Assembly: GCF_021390675.1 (NCBI RefSeq)
Contig: NZ_JAJEJV010000004.1
Location: 186,001 to 250,000 of the forward strand
Length of the DNA: 64,000 nucleotides
DNA from: Dyella sp. 2HG41-7
Lineage (GTDB): Bacteria; Pseudomonadota; Gammaproteobacteria; Xanthomonadales; Rhodanobacteraceae
Direction of reading: 5' to 3'
Within the stretch, counting starts at the first letter, position 1; the number at the start of each line of letters is the position of its first letter. Position numbers and translations under genes: made by a program. The notes beneath the pieces are model-generated. The model had not been told where the DNA came from. It saw only the letters and a list, made by a program, of their open reading frames with translations, and searched no databases. Shown here one piece after another: positions 19,455-29,075 of the stretch.

Positions 19455-21395
19455 TTAGCGAATCAAGCGCTCGTCGACCAGATTTTTCACCACCGCCGGA
19501 TCGGCCAGCGTGGAAATATCGCCGAGCTGATCCGGCTGGTTTTCGCCGATCTTGCGCAGAATCCGGCGCATGATTTTGCCCGAACGCGTCTTGGGCAAAC
19601 CCGGCGCCCACTGAATGTAATCGGGCGTAGCGATCGGGCCGATTTCTTTGCGCACCCACGCGACCAGTTCTTTGCGCAAGTCGTCGTTGCCTTGTTCGCC
19701 AGCGACGAGCGTGACATACGCGTAAATGCCTTGACCTTTGATCTCGTGTGGACAACCCACCACTGCCGCTTCGGCCACTTTGGGATGCGCGACCAACGCG
19801 CTTTCCACTTCCGCCGTGCCGATACGATGGCCGGACACATTGATCACGTCGTCAACGCGACCGGTGATCCAGTAGTAACCGTCTTCATCGCGACGCACGC
19901 CGTCGCCAGTGAAATAGTTGCCGGGATACGCTTTGAAGTACGTGTCGATAAAGCGCTGATGATCGCCATACACCGTGCGCATCTGCCCCGGCCACGAATC
20001 GGTGATCAGCAAATTGCCTTCGGCGGCGCCTTCGATCACTGTGCCGCCGGCGTCGACCACCGCAGGCTTGATGCCGAAGAACGGCAACGTCGCCGAACCC
20101 GGTTTCTCATCGATCGCACCGGCCAGCGGCGTAATCAGAATGCCGCCGGTTTCGGTTTGCCACCACGTATCCACAATCGGGCAACGATCGTCGCCTACCA
20201 CGCGGTGATACCACTCCCACGCTTCCGGATTGATCGGCTCGCCCACCGAACCCAACAAACGCAAACTCGCGCGCGAACACTTTTTCACCGGACCTTCGCC
20301 TTCGCGCATCAATGCGCGGATTGCGGTAGGCGCCGTGTAAAACAACGTGACCTTATGCTTGTCCACCACCTGCCAAAAGCGGCTGAAATCCGGATAGTTC
20401 GGCACGCCATCGAACATCACCGTGGTCGCGCCATTGGCGAGCGGTCCGTAGACCACATAGCTGTGTCCGGTCACCCAGCCTACGTCGGCGGTGCACCAGT
20501 AGACATCGCTTTCCTGCAGGTCGAACACCAGCTCATGCGTATAGCTGGCGTAGACGAGATAACCCGCCGACGTGTGTAGCACGCCTTTCGGTTTGCCGGT
20601 GGAACCGGACGTGTAAAGAATAAACAGCGGATGCTCCGCTTCCACCGGTTCTGGCGGACAGTCCGCAGATTGACCTTCCATCAGCACGTGATAGTAGCGG
20701 TCCCGCGGCGACTGCATCGCCACCGCGGCGCCGGTACGACGCACGACGATCACCGTTTCCACGCTGTTGGTGCCGGGACGCTCCAGCGCCGCATCGACGT
20801 TCGCTTTGAGCGGAATCTTTTTGCCGCCGCGCACGCCCTCATCGGCGGTGATGACCAATTTCGCGGCCGAATCCGCCACGCGCCCTGCCAGCGAATCCGG
20901 CGAAAAGCCGCCAAAAACCACCGAGTGGACTGCACCGATACGCGCGCATGCCAGCATGGCCACGGCCGCCTCGGGAATCATCGGCATATAGATCGCCACG
21001 CGATCGCCTTTGGCGATACCCAGATGCTTCAAGGTGTTGGCGAACTTGCACACTTCCGTATGCAGTTCGCGATAGCTGATGCGGCGCGATTCGGAAGGAT
21101 CGTCGCCTTCGAAAATAATCGCCGTCTTGTCGCCGCGCGTCGCCAGATGGCGATCCAAGCAATTGGCCGACACATTGAGTTCGCCGTCGTCGTACCAGCG
21201 AATATGCAGATCTTTCGGATCATAAGAAACGTCGCGAATGCGCGTGGGTTTCTTGTTCCAATCCAACCGCTCGCCGATACGTCCCCAGAAACCTTCGGGG
21301 TCTTTCACCGACTCGGCATACAAGCGTTCGTAATCGGCCTTGCGAATGCGCGCCTTGGCGGCGAAGGCGGGATCGACCGGATAGACCTTTGACAT
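19455..21395 (-). CDS. acs: Acetyl-CoA synthetase (AMP-forming)
   Basis: Activates acetate to acetyl-CoA through acetyl-AMP. 646 residues, close to E. coli Acs (652). The core has the adenylate-forming motif [11 protein letters not shown], the acetate-pocket WWQTETGG motif, [23 protein letters not shown] and the C-terminal [16 protein letters not shown] whose Lys is the known site of regulatory acetylation. ATG at 21395 has an AGGAGG ribosome site. It heads the likely acs-PPTase-pdxJ transcription unit. Confidence 0.97.
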   Translation of the reverse strand: MSKVYPVDPAFAAKARIRKADYERLYAESVKDPEGFWGRIGERLDWNKKPTRIRDVSYDPKDLHIRWYDDGELNVSANCLDRHLATRGDKTAIIFEGDDPSESRRISYRELHTEVCKFANTLKHLGIAKGDRVAIYMPMIPEAAVAMLACARIGAVHSVVFGGFSPDSLAGRVADSAAKLVITADEGVRGGKKIPLKANVDAALERPGTNSVETVIVVRRTGAAVAMQSPRDRYYHVLMEGQSADCPPEPVEAEHPLFILYTSGSTGKPKGVLHTSAGYLVYASYTHELVFDLQESDVYWCTADVGWVTGHSYVVYGPLANGATTVMFDGVPNYPDFSRFWQVVDKHKVTLFYTAPTAIRALMREGEGPVKKCSRASLRLLGSVGEPINPEAWEWYHRVVGDDRCPIVDTWWQTETGGILITPLAGAIDEKPGSATLPFFGIKPAVVDAGGTVIEGAAEGNLLITDSWPGQMRTVYGDHQRFIDTYFKAYPGNYFTGDGVRRDEDGYYWITGRVDDVINVSGHRIGTAEVESALVAHPKVAEAAVVGCPHEIKGQGIYAYVTLVAGEQGNDDLRKELVAWVRKEIGPIATPDYIQWAPGLPKTRSGKIMRRILRKIGENQPDQLGDISTLADPAVVKNLVDERLIR

Positions 21396-21524
21396 ATTTG
21401 CCTCCTGCTCACCGATCTGCCGGGAGCGCACTCGAGTGAAGGATCGCGCGACTTCTTTTTACGGGGTCAACTGCCCGAGTGTAGCGTTTAGGCGGCTAAA
21501 TGACCAAGCGTTGCGATGCAGCAA

Positions 21525-21788
21525 TCACGACGGCGAAGACTTGTCGCGGTTCTTTCCGGTCGGGGTGACTTCGAACATGGTTTCCGGCCGGGCGCGGGCT
21601 TCGATACGCGCCTGCGCAAACGCGAGCGCGGTGGCGATGGCGCCGATAATGCCGACAAACAGCCAAAACCCCATCGCGCCTCCACCGTGACGCGTGAAAC
21701 AAGCCAACCACGACAGCAAGGTTGCAACCAGCAATATCCAGCGCATAGCGGCCCCGTCGTCGAATAGGCCATGTAATAAATCCATCAT
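21525..21788 (-). CDS. Small inner-membrane protein, unknown function
   Basis: 87 residues (86 from the adjacent second ATG) with two hydrophobic helices, about 16-30 (MRWILLVATLLSWLACF) and 35-58 (GAMGFWLFVGIIGAIATALAF), then a polar basic tail. The frame reads on upstream without a natural start. I do not recognise a family. It is divergent from the membrane-patatin gene, sharing about 100 bases of upstream DNA. The hydrophobic pattern supports a real gene over a shadow frame. Confidence 0.55.
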   Translation of the reverse strand: MMDLLHGLFDDGAAMRWILLVATLLSWLACFTRHGGGAMGFWLFVGIIGAIATALAFAQARIEARARPETMFEVTPTGKNRDKSSPS

Positions 21789-21889
21789 AGCGCCGCCGCT
21801 GCGCCTGAAGTGGGGCCCTGTCCACCCGCCCGACACGCGCGATGTCCGTAATATGGGCGCCGATTGGACACGGCACGGATTGCGGAGCG

Positions 21890-24073
21890 ATGGCTGAGCA
21901 CAATTCATCCACATGGCAGCGCGTGCGCGCAGTACGGTGGGCCATCGTCGATTGGCTGGGGATCGTTCTGGATCACTGCAAACCGATCCGAGTGACGCTG
22001 CTGGTGCTGGCGTTCGCCACGATCGTTATGACCAATGTGAACCAGGCGTCGGAGTTATTCCTGATCGCCATGTGGGCCGATCCGAGCAGCACGCGGTATC
22101 TATGGTTGTTGGCGACGGCGGCGTTGACCGGGCTCGCCGTCTGGTACACCGCCTATAAGGCCTACCGACTGACGTACCCGCGCTGGCCAGCGCTGCAAGA
22201 TCCTCGCGCTGCGGGACTGCGGCAATGGATTCCTCGCGTGCTAGGCATGCTCGTGCCGCTGCTGATGCTGTTCGGCTATCTGATGGCGTTGCAGGGCACG
22301 CCGCATGCCGTGTGCAACACGCACACGCAATGCTTGCGTCGCAACGTGCGCAGCGCCGGATTGTTGATCGAAGCGGCGGCGCTGATCGTGTTCTTTATCG
22401 GGCGTCAGCGACTGCGAAAAAAAACCGCTCACGCAAAACTCGTCGAGCCACGCGTCGAATCCATCAAGGAACTGGGTACACGATCGCTGAGCTTGTTTCT
22501 AGCGGTACTGATCTTGAACGTGTTCATTACGGTATTGGTGGTGTTTCAGCCGCGCCAATTCGACGGCATGGGATCGCTCGCGGTCTTACTTATCACCAGT
22601 AGTTTCTTCTGCATGAGCGGCGGCTTTCTATGCATGCTTGCGGATCGCCGCGGGCTGCCCTTGCTCAGTCTGCTTGCTGTGGTGGCGGCCAGCCTGCACG
22701 CGCTTCATCTCAACGACAATCACCGCGTGCGGCAATACCCGACGATGACGACGCATGAAAAGCCGCTGCCTGCGCCGCAGGATCGTCGACCCGACTTCGA
22801 CGCCTACGCCAAAGCGTGGTTGCAAAGCCGCTGCGCGCCGAACCGCGCGTGTCCCGTCATCATGGTCTCCACCGAAGGCGGCGGTTTGCGCGCGGCGGCG
22901 TGGACGGCGATGGTGCTCAGCCAATTCACCGTGCAGATCGATCAAGCGTTGCCACCGAACGGCAGCGAGCCGCTATTTGAGCGCTATCTGTTTGCGGCAA
23001 GCGGCGTATCCGGTGGAAGCCTGGGTCTGGCGACGTATGTCACGTCGCTACAGAAAGCGCCGCAAACGGGACTGTCCGCGCAAGCTCGCAGCGAGCGCAT
23101 ACTCGATCACGACTTTCTCGCTCCCGTGATGGCGAATGCCTGGTTCCTGGATTTCACCCAACGATGGTTGCCGGGCGCATTGTTCGACGATCGAGGCCGC
23201 GCGCTGACTCGCGCCTGGGAACAGGTCGCGCAAGACGAAGGCATTACCGCGCTCGCGCAGCCCTTTTCTAATCTCTACGTAACCGCCAACGGCGACATCG
23301 ACACGAATACGCCGGCTCTATTTTTTAACAGCACCACCGTCGCACAGGGATGGCGTTTCGTCGAGCATCCGTTTCGACCTTTCGCGGTCAACCCGTGGAC
23401 GTCGGCTTACGATGGCGCGCGCTGGTTAGATCCACGCGTGCCGTTGAGCGAAGTCATACTCAATAGCGCACGATTCACCTATCTGAGCCCCGCAGGAACT
23501 CTGCAAACCGCTGCTGATCCATCGCCGGCGCTTTCGCCTGCGGCATTTCAATTGGTGGACGGCGGCTACTTCGAAAATTCGGGAACAGAAACCTTGCGCG
23601 AACTTATGCAGCGCTTGCGCACCATCGCTGCGCAGCAAGCCCAGCCGTTGCAATTCATCGTGGTTCATATCAGCAACGATCCCAGCTTGCGCGACTTCGT
23701 CGATGCGCACAATCCCAAGCAACCATTGCCGCTCTACTCCGCAGCGTGCCCGCGCACGCCGAGTCCCACTGAGTTGCACAGTTACGGCGAAGCGACGGCG
23801 CCGCTCGTCGCGCTACTGGAGACGCGCAATGCGCGCGGCGAATTGGCCAGAGCGAATCTGCTCGCGTCGCTGCAAACCAATCCTACCGAACCTGGCAACA
23901 GCGACGTGTTGTGGCATCTGCGGCTATGTCCGGGCAACTATCCGCTTCCCTTGGGATGGACTATCTCGCCACCTGTATTCGACGAAATGCATCGCCAACT
24001 CGAGCAGGACTATCCCATCAACACCATGGCCACTTGGCTTGCGCAACGCTTGAAGCAAGCAAAACAACCTTAA
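21890..24073 (+). CDS. Membrane-anchored patatin-like hydrolase
   Basis: 727 residues. The N-terminal 290 residues hold about six membrane helices (near 36-58, 68-88, 115-135, 155-175, 203-222 and 225-275). The C-terminal 430 residues carry a Ser-Asp dyad of patatin type: the glycine-rich oxyanion loop EGGGLR at 329-334, nucleophile motif GVSGG with Ser374, and DGGYFENSG with Asp557. The likely activity is lipid acyl hydrolysis at the membrane; the substrate is unknown. TTTCAGCCGCGC and several Cys around 305-320 are unremarkable. ATG at 21890 follows CGGAG; a further upstream ATG is possible. The radical SAM gene follows after 41 bases. Confidence 0.82.
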   Translation: MAEHNSSTWQRVRAVRWAIVDWLGIVLDHCKPIRVTLLVLAFATIVMTNVNQASELFLIAMWADPSSTRYLWLLATAALTGLAVWYTAYKAYRLTYPRWPALQDPRAAGLRQWIPRVLGMLVPLLMLFGYLMALQGTPHAVCNTHTQCLRRNVRSAGLLIEAAALIVFFIGRQRLRKKTAHAKLVEPRVESIKELGTRSLSLFLAVLILNVFITVLVVFQPRQFDGMGSLAVLLITSSFFCMSGGFLCMLADRRGLPLLSLLAVVAASLHALHLNDNHRVRQYPTMTTHEKPLPAPQDRRPDFDAYAKAWLQSRCAPNRACPVIMVSTEGGGLRAAAWTAMVLSQFTVQIDQALPPNGSEPLFERYLFAASGVSGGSLGLATYVTSLQKAPQTGLSAQARSERILDHDFLAPVMANAWFLDFTQRWLPGALFDDRGRALTRAWEQVAQDEGITALAQPFSNLYVTANGDIDTNTPALFFNSTTVAQGWRFVEHPFRPFAVNPWTSAYDGARWLDPRVPLSEVILNSARFTYLSPAGTLQTAADPSPALSPAAFQLVDGGYFENSGTETLRELMQRLRTIAAQQAQPLQFIVVHISNDPSLRDFVDAHNPKQPLPLYSAACPRTPSPTELHSYGEATAPLVALLETRNARGELARANLLASLQTNPTEPGNSDVLWHLRLCPGNYPLPLGWTISPPVFDEMHRQLEQDYPINTMATWLAQRLKQAKQP

Positions 24074-24114
24074 GTGTCGCATCGCTTGAGATGCGCCTGG
24101 CGCATCATTGCGCG

Positions 24115-25197
24115 ATGACTGATCTTCCCCGCGCACACAAAGGTCGTGGCGCCGCCTCCAATCCTGAGGGTCGCTTCGAAACGATCCGTCATCATGCTGA
24201 AGACGACGGTTGGCAGCACGGCGTGCTCGATGAAGAGCAACCACGCCCGCGTACCGAAGTGACCGAAGAACGCGCGCGCAGCGTCATCACGCGCAACGAT
24301 TCACCGGACCTTGCGTTCACGCTGGCGATGAACCCTTATCGCGGATGCGAGGCCTGTTGTATCTATTGCTTTGCCCGCCCTAGCCACAGTTATTTGAACC
24401 TGTCGCCGGGGCTCGATTTCGAAACCAAACTGCGAGCCAAGAGCAATCTCGCCGACGTGTTGCGCATGGAGTTAGCCAAACCGGGATACGCGATCAGTCC
24501 GATCAATATCGGGAGCAATACAGATCCTTATCAACCGATCGAAAAGAAATGGCGTATCACGCGCGCCGCACTGCAGGTGCTCGCCGAATGCCAGCATCCG
24601 TGCACGATCGTGACGAAGAATGCGTTGGTGGAGCGCGATATCGATCTTCTCGCACCGATGGCGCGGGAAAATCTTGTGCAAGTTTTCGTTTCCATCAATT
24701 CGCTGGACAATCATCTGGCGGCGAAACTCGAACCACGCGCAAGCGCTCCGCATCGTCGTATGAAGGCGATTCGAACGCTGGCGGAAGCCGGCATACCAGT
24801 CGGCGTATTGGTAGCACCCATCATTCCCGCGTTGAACGATCGCGATATGGAAGCGGTGCTTGAGCAAGCCGCCGACGCCGGCGCGCGTTGCGCCGGTTAT
24901 ACCGTGCTTCGCTTGCCGTACGAACTGAAAGCGCTGTTTCGAGAATGGCTGGCCTTGCATGCGCCGCAACGCGCCGCGCACGTCATGAGCCTGGTGCAAC
25001 AAATGAACGACGGCAACGATTACGACAGCGACTTCGCTACGCGCATGCGCGGTCAGGGCGTCTTCGCGCAGCTATTGCGTCGTCGTTTCGACGTCGCGTG
25101 CCGACGTCACGGTTTTGGACGCGCGCGCGAGCTGCAATTGAATACATCTCTCTTTGTGCCTCCTCGCAAATCCTCTCCGCAAGGCGAACTTTTTTGA
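24115..25197 (+). CDS. PA0069-family radical SAM protein
   Basis: 360 residues. The 4Fe-4S motif CX3CX2C is seen in YRGCEACCIYCFARPSH at about residues 75-91, followed by the family's FETKLRAK, GSNTDPYQPIEKKW and VLVAPIIPALND segments. Related proteins (PA0069/Rv2578c type, distant to spore photoproduct lyase) have no established reaction. The second position before the middle cysteine is also Cys here, where His-Gly is usual. It lies just after the membrane-patatin gene and may be co-transcribed. Confidence 0.9.
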   Translation: MTDLPRAHKGRGAASNPEGRFETIRHHAEDDGWQHGVLDEEQPRPRTEVTEERARSVITRNDSPDLAFTLAMNPYRGCEACCIYCFARPSHSYLNLSPGLDFETKLRAKSNLADVLRMELAKPGYAISPINIGSNTDPYQPIEKKWRITRAALQVLAECQHPCTIVTKNALVERDIDLLAPMARENLVQVFVSINSLDNHLAAKLEPRASAPHRRMKAIRTLAEAGIPVGVLVAPIIPALNDRDMEAVLEQAADAGARCAGYTVLRLPYELKALFREWLALHAPQRAAHVMSLVQQMNDGNDYDSDFATRMRGQGVFAQLLRRRFDVACRRHGFGRARELQLNTSLFVPPRKSSPQGELF

Positions 25198-25210
25198 GCC
25201 GCGCATAAAA

Positions 25211-25247
25211 TTCGACCCCTTTCCTGCCTGGCAAGAAAGGGGTCGAG
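25211..25247 (-). terminator. Terminator for the S9 peptidase gene
   Basis: Eleven-base perfect stem CGACCCCTTTC / GAAAGGGGTCG around a loop that can itself pair. Read on the minus strand it is followed by AATTTTATG, which suits the S9 peptidase ending at 25280. It also separates the convergent radical SAM gene. Confidence 0.75.
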
Positions 25248-25279
25248 CGTACGCAAACGCCGATTGAAAAAAGGGTGGC

Positions 25280-27334
25280 TTATTCGCTGGGCGGCAGATA
25301 TTTCTCGAACCAATTCAGCGCACGCTGCAACACATCGCGCTGATTGGTCGGGTTGAAGAAGTGATGTCCTTCGTTCGGATACACCACCAGCGACGTCGGC
25401 ACGCCGAGTGTGCGCAATGCGTGCCAGTATTCGAACGACTGCGGCGCAGGACATTCCGCGTCGCGCTCGCCCACCACGATCAAGGTCGGCGTCTTTACCT
25501 TCTTGATGTAATTGATGGCGGAGCTTTTCCCGTAAACCGCCGGATCGTCGTACACGGATGCGCCGAAGAACGGAATCATCCATTTGTCGATCAAGTTCTG
25601 GCCGTAATAGCTCTGCCAGTTGGCGATGCCTGCACCGGCGACTACAGCGCGGAAGCGCTGCGTTTGCGTCGGCGCGAACATGCTCATAAAGCCGCCGTAG
25701 CTCCAGCCGGTCAAGCCGAGACGGTGATCGTCGACGGGTAGTTTTTTCTCCACCGCATCGACACCTGCGAGCGTGTCGCGCAAATCGCCGTAACCAAAGT
25801 CTTTGCGATTGGCCTGGACGAACGCCTCGCCCTCGCCGTAGCTACCGCGCGGATTGGTCATAAACACGAAATAGCCGAGCGTGGAAAACGGCACAGCGCC
25901 ATAACCCACCGACGGCCAATGCGGAATCACCGCCGCCGACGGACCACCGTGTACGTTCACGATCATCGGATAATGTTTGTGCGGATCGTAGTTGGCCGGA
26001 TACAACAACCAGCCCTGCACGTGGAAACCTTCGTTATCCCACTCCACCGATTCGGCCTTGCCCCAACTCGGCTTTGCATCCGCGTTGATGGACGTGACGG
26101 CAGGCGGCATCGCATCGCCCACGGCGCCGGCGTAAACCTCCGGCGCTTTGTCGAACGACGACTGCATAAACGCGATGCTGCGATGATCGGCCGAGAACGA
26201 CGGCGCCAGCAATGCGCCACCACCACCGATGTAGCCGGACGCGGTGAATAACACGCGTTGTTGTTTCGCACTGTCGGCCTGCACAGCGTATTCCGCCAAC
26301 TGCACATGACCGTTGCTGACTTGATCCACCAGCAGCGATTGCGGCGTATTCCACGTGAACCACGACGGCGTCACATGGATACCCGGCGTGAGATCGACCG
26401 GCGCGCCGCCCTGCGACGAAACACTGTAGAGATCGCCACCGGTGGAACCCTGATCGCTCATCAAGCCGCCGATAAACACGATGCGCGAACCGTCCGGCGA
26501 CCAGCGCGGCAAGGCGATCTGCAAACCGTGCAGCGAACCGCTCACGGTGTTGGGATCGACGATCGCCGTGCGCGTCGCGTTCGCCTGTGCGTTTTGCACA
26601 TACAACTGCGCGATCCACCAATTGTTGTCGCCCGGCGGTTCCGCTGCGACATACGCCACGCGCGCGCTATCGGGCGCCCATGCGAATTCGTAGATGTAAC
26701 TGCCGGCCGGCGACACGAGTTGCGGCGATCCGCCTTGCGCCGACACCGTGGCCAGACGTTCCACCTCGATACCTTCCACACCGATTTCGCCGAGCGCAGG
26801 CTTCGCTGCCGCCAATGCGCTGGCGCGACGCGTGGCGCCTTCCACGTAGAGGAACGCCAACGTCTTGCCATCCGGCGACCAACTCAAGCTGTGCGCATAC
26901 CCGTTGAGGTTGGACAGATGCACCGGCTTGGCCTGCGACTGCGTATCCAGCACGTAGAGATCCGGCTGCTTGCTGCCGCCCATGCCGGCGCGCGAGCTCG
27001 CGCAATTGGAAAGGAAGGCCAAATGGCGCGAATCCGGCGCCCATGCCAGATCGTCTTCGCTGCAGGCGCCTGGTTTGCTCGCCAAACCGATGCTGTGCGC
27101 GTTTTTGCCGTCCGCGTCGGCCAGCATGATGCTCGGCTTGCCTTGTGTTTCCACCACCCAGGCGAGTTGATGGCCATCCGGCGACAGCGCCACTTCGCTG
27201 ATGTCGCGCACTTTGCCCAGCTGCGTGAGCAGCGCATCGATGCGCGGATCGGTGGCGCTGTGCGTATCGGCAAACGCCGACGGCGCAAGCAACGCGGCGA
27301 GGAGAGGAAGCCACCAACGGGAAGGTTTGAGCAT
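25280..27334 (-). CDS. Secreted S9-family peptidase (prolyl oligopeptidase / acylaminoacyl-peptidase type)
   Basis: 684 residues with a signal peptide (MLKPSRWWLPLLAALLAPSAFA). A beta-propeller fills about residues 40-400 with repeated SPDG/APDS blades (for example LSWSPDGKTLAF). The alpha/beta hydrolase domain has GWSYGGF with nucleophile Ser545, the acid in GERDAECP and the base in NEGHHF. It probably cleaves peptides in the periplasm. A GTG seven codons upstream is a weaker alternative start. It is divergent from xthA. Confidence 0.92.
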   Translation of the reverse strand: MLKPSRWWLPLLAALLAPSAFADTHSATDPRIDALLTQLGKVRDISEVALSPDGHQLAWVVETQGKPSIMLADADGKNAHSIGLASKPGACSEDDLAWAPDSRHLAFLSNCASSRAGMGGSKQPDLYVLDTQSQAKPVHLSNLNGYAHSLSWSPDGKTLAFLYVEGATRRASALAAAKPALGEIGVEGIEVERLATVSAQGGSPQLVSPAGSYIYEFAWAPDSARVAYVAAEPPGDNNWWIAQLYVQNAQANATRTAIVDPNTVSGSLHGLQIALPRWSPDGSRIVFIGGLMSDQGSTGGDLYSVSSQGGAPVDLTPGIHVTPSWFTWNTPQSLLVDQVSNGHVQLAEYAVQADSAKQQRVLFTASGYIGGGGALLAPSFSADHRSIAFMQSSFDKAPEVYAGAVGDAMPPAVTSINADAKPSWGKAESVEWDNEGFHVQGWLLYPANYDPHKHYPMIVNVHGGPSAAVIPHWPSVGYGAVPFSTLGYFVFMTNPRGSYGEGEAFVQANRKDFGYGDLRDTLAGVDAVEKKLPVDDHRLGLTGWSYGGFMSMFAPTQTQRFRAVVAGAGIANWQSYYGQNLIDKWMIPFFGASVYDDPAVYGKSSAINYIKKVKTPTLIVVGERDAECPAPQSFEYWHALRTLGVPTSLVVYPNEGHHFFNPTNQRDVLQRALNWFEKYLPPSE

Positions 27335-27467
27335 TTCGGGTCGTTCCGCAGACACAGGAAGGCACCCAACCTAGCAGCTATCACCCACCTCACCCATAGG
27401 TATGAAGGCACCCATTCCCGAGCTGCCCTGGTCCATGACCGTCACCTTCATCCCTTACAATTCACCC

Positions 27468-28247
27468 ATGAAGATCGCCTCATGGAACGTAAACTCGCTC
27501 AAGGTGCGCATTCCGCACATGACCGAATGGCTTGCCGCCAGCCGCCCGGACGTTGTGGCGCTGCAGGAAACCAAGCTGGAAGACGCGAAATTTCCCGTGG
27601 ATGAGCTGGCCGCCGCCGGATACCAAGCCGTGTACGCCGGACAGAAAACCTATAACGGCGTCGCGATCCTGGCCCGCAACGACCTGGGCGTGACGTTCGA
27701 AAACGTCGTCACCGATATTCCGGGGCTGGACGATCCGCAGCGACGCATTCTCGCGGCCACCGTCGGCGACGTGCGCGTGGTGGATCTCTATGTCGTCAAC
27801 GGCAAAGCCATTGGCGACGAGAAATACGCGTACAAACTCCACTGGCTGGAGCGGGTGCGGGCGTTCCTCGAGGAAGAGATCAAGCGCTACCCCAACCTGG
27901 TCGTGCTGGGCGATTTCAACATTGCACCCGACGACCGCGATGTTTACGACCCCATCAGTTGGGGCGAAGACATTCTGTGTTCCCCGCCCGAACGCGACGC
28001 CTTGAAAGCCATCACGGATTTGGGTTTACACGACAGTTTCCGGCTGTTTGAAGAAGAAGGCGGCCATTACAGTTGGTGGGACTACCGGCAAGGCGCGTTC
28101 CGGCGCAACATGGGTTTGCGCATCGACTTGATCCTGCTCGGCGATGCCCTGAAATCCTCGGCCAAGGCCGCCGCCATCGACCGCGAACCGCGGCGTTGGG
28201 AACGCCCCTCCGATCACACGCCGGTCACGGTTGACCTGGATATCTGA
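27468..28247 (+). CDS. xthA: Exodeoxyribonuclease III (AP endonuclease)
   Basis: Cuts DNA 5' to abasic sites and degrades 3' ends in base-excision repair. 259 residues of the EEP fold, with SWNVNSLKVR at the start, the metal-binding LQETKLED, GDFNIAPDD, GLRIDLILLG and terminal SDHTPVTVDL. ATG at 27468 gives the canonical N-terminus. Its TGA overlaps the next gene's ATG by one base, so the two are translationally coupled. Confidence 0.96.
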   Translation: MKIASWNVNSLKVRIPHMTEWLAASRPDVVALQETKLEDAKFPVDELAAAGYQAVYAGQKTYNGVAILARNDLGVTFENVVTDIPGLDDPQRRILAATVGDVRVVDLYVVNGKAIGDEKYAYKLHWLERVRAFLEEEIKRYPNLVVLGDFNIAPDDRDVYDPISWGEDILCSPPERDALKAITDLGLHDSFRLFEEEGGHYSWWDYRQGAFRRNMGLRIDLILLGDALKSSAKAAAIDREPRRWERPSDHTPVTVDLDI

Positions 28248-28936
28248 TGACGAATAGCCCTACCAAGACCGATTGGCCCAGTTCTCTAGACGACGCCGAA
28301 CTCGACGAGCTTGATACCTATCTGCGCGCCCACACGCAGGAGCAGGACGGCCATCTGCTGCTCGACGGCGTGCACGGCCTGCTCAGCGCGTTGGCGGTCG
28401 GCCCCACCCAAGTGTTGCCGGACGAATGGTTGCCCGAAGTACTGCACGAACCGTTCGCCGACGAAGACGAAGGCAATCGCGTGCTCGCCCTCTTGGCCAA
28501 GCTCAACGATTCCATCAGCGCCGAATTGGATGTGGACGCCTACGAACCGATCCTCGGCGAAGTGGATACCGAAGCCGGCCCCGTGCTCTCAGCCGCGGGC
28601 TGGTGCGAAGGTTTCAGTCGCGGCATCGATCTGCGCGCCACGTTGTGGGAAAAACGCCTGGCCGACGATCCGCCGTTGATGGAAATGCTCGGGCCGGTCA
28701 TGGCTTTGGCGGTGGACGAAGGCATCCTCAGTGCGGAAGCGGAGTTCGAAAAACTCAGCGACGAGGAATACGACGATTGCCTCGCGCAGCTTCCCGCTGT
28801 GCTCGCATCGGTGAATCACTATTGGTTCGAGCATCCGGCCACCGAAGCGGAGCTCAATGCGCTCAACGACGCCAACAAAGACAAGCACGATCATCAAGCG
28901 CCGCCGCGTCAGCGCAGCGGTCACTGGGTGCACTGA
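28247..28936 (+). CDS. UPF0149 (YgfB/YecA-like) family protein
   Basis: 229 residues, acidic and helical. The family pattern is visible in HLLLDGVHGLLSALAVGP near residue 36, LPEVL, GWCEGFSRGI and MALAVDEG. It lacks the C-terminal Cys-rich SEC-C zinc motif found in YecA and ends with a basic stretch instead. Function is not established. Overlaps the xthA stop by one base, forming a two-gene operon. Confidence 0.88.
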   Translation: MTNSPTKTDWPSSLDDAELDELDTYLRAHTQEQDGHLLLDGVHGLLSALAVGPTQVLPDEWLPEVLHEPFADEDEGNRVLALLAKLNDSISAELDVDAYEPILGEVDTEAGPVLSAAGWCEGFSRGIDLRATLWEKRLADDPPLMEMLGPVMALAVDEGILSAEAEFEKLSDEEYDDCLAQLPAVLASVNHYWFEHPATEAELNALNDANKDKHDHQAPPRQRSGHWVH

Positions 28937-28943
28937 ACCTGGG

Positions 28944-28967
28944 CTCCTTTCTCGACGGGGAAAGGAG
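28944..28967. terminator. Hairpin after the xthA-UPF0149 operon
   Basis: Eight-base stem CTCCTTTC / GAAAGGAG with an 8-base loop, 8 bases after the UPF0149 stop. It lacks a T tract, so terminator activity is uncertain. Confidence 0.4.
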
Positions 28968-29075
28968 TAAAACAGGCTGTTCCCTACTCGAAACATTCCG
29001 TTCGTTCGTTGCTACTTGGGTACGCATCGGAGCACATCCATCATGTGCGCCAGATCCTTCCCTTAGGAGCTCACC

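Noticed and set aside
26347-26362. TATTCCACGTGAACCA, similar to parS, inside the S9 peptidase gene
   Set aside because: Three of 16 positions differ from the parS core and it is not palindromic outside the centre, so chance is likely.
26258-27604. A 448-codon plus-strand frame across the S9 peptidase gene
   Set aside because: Antisense to a well supported peptidase with an intact triad; composition is that of a shadow frame.
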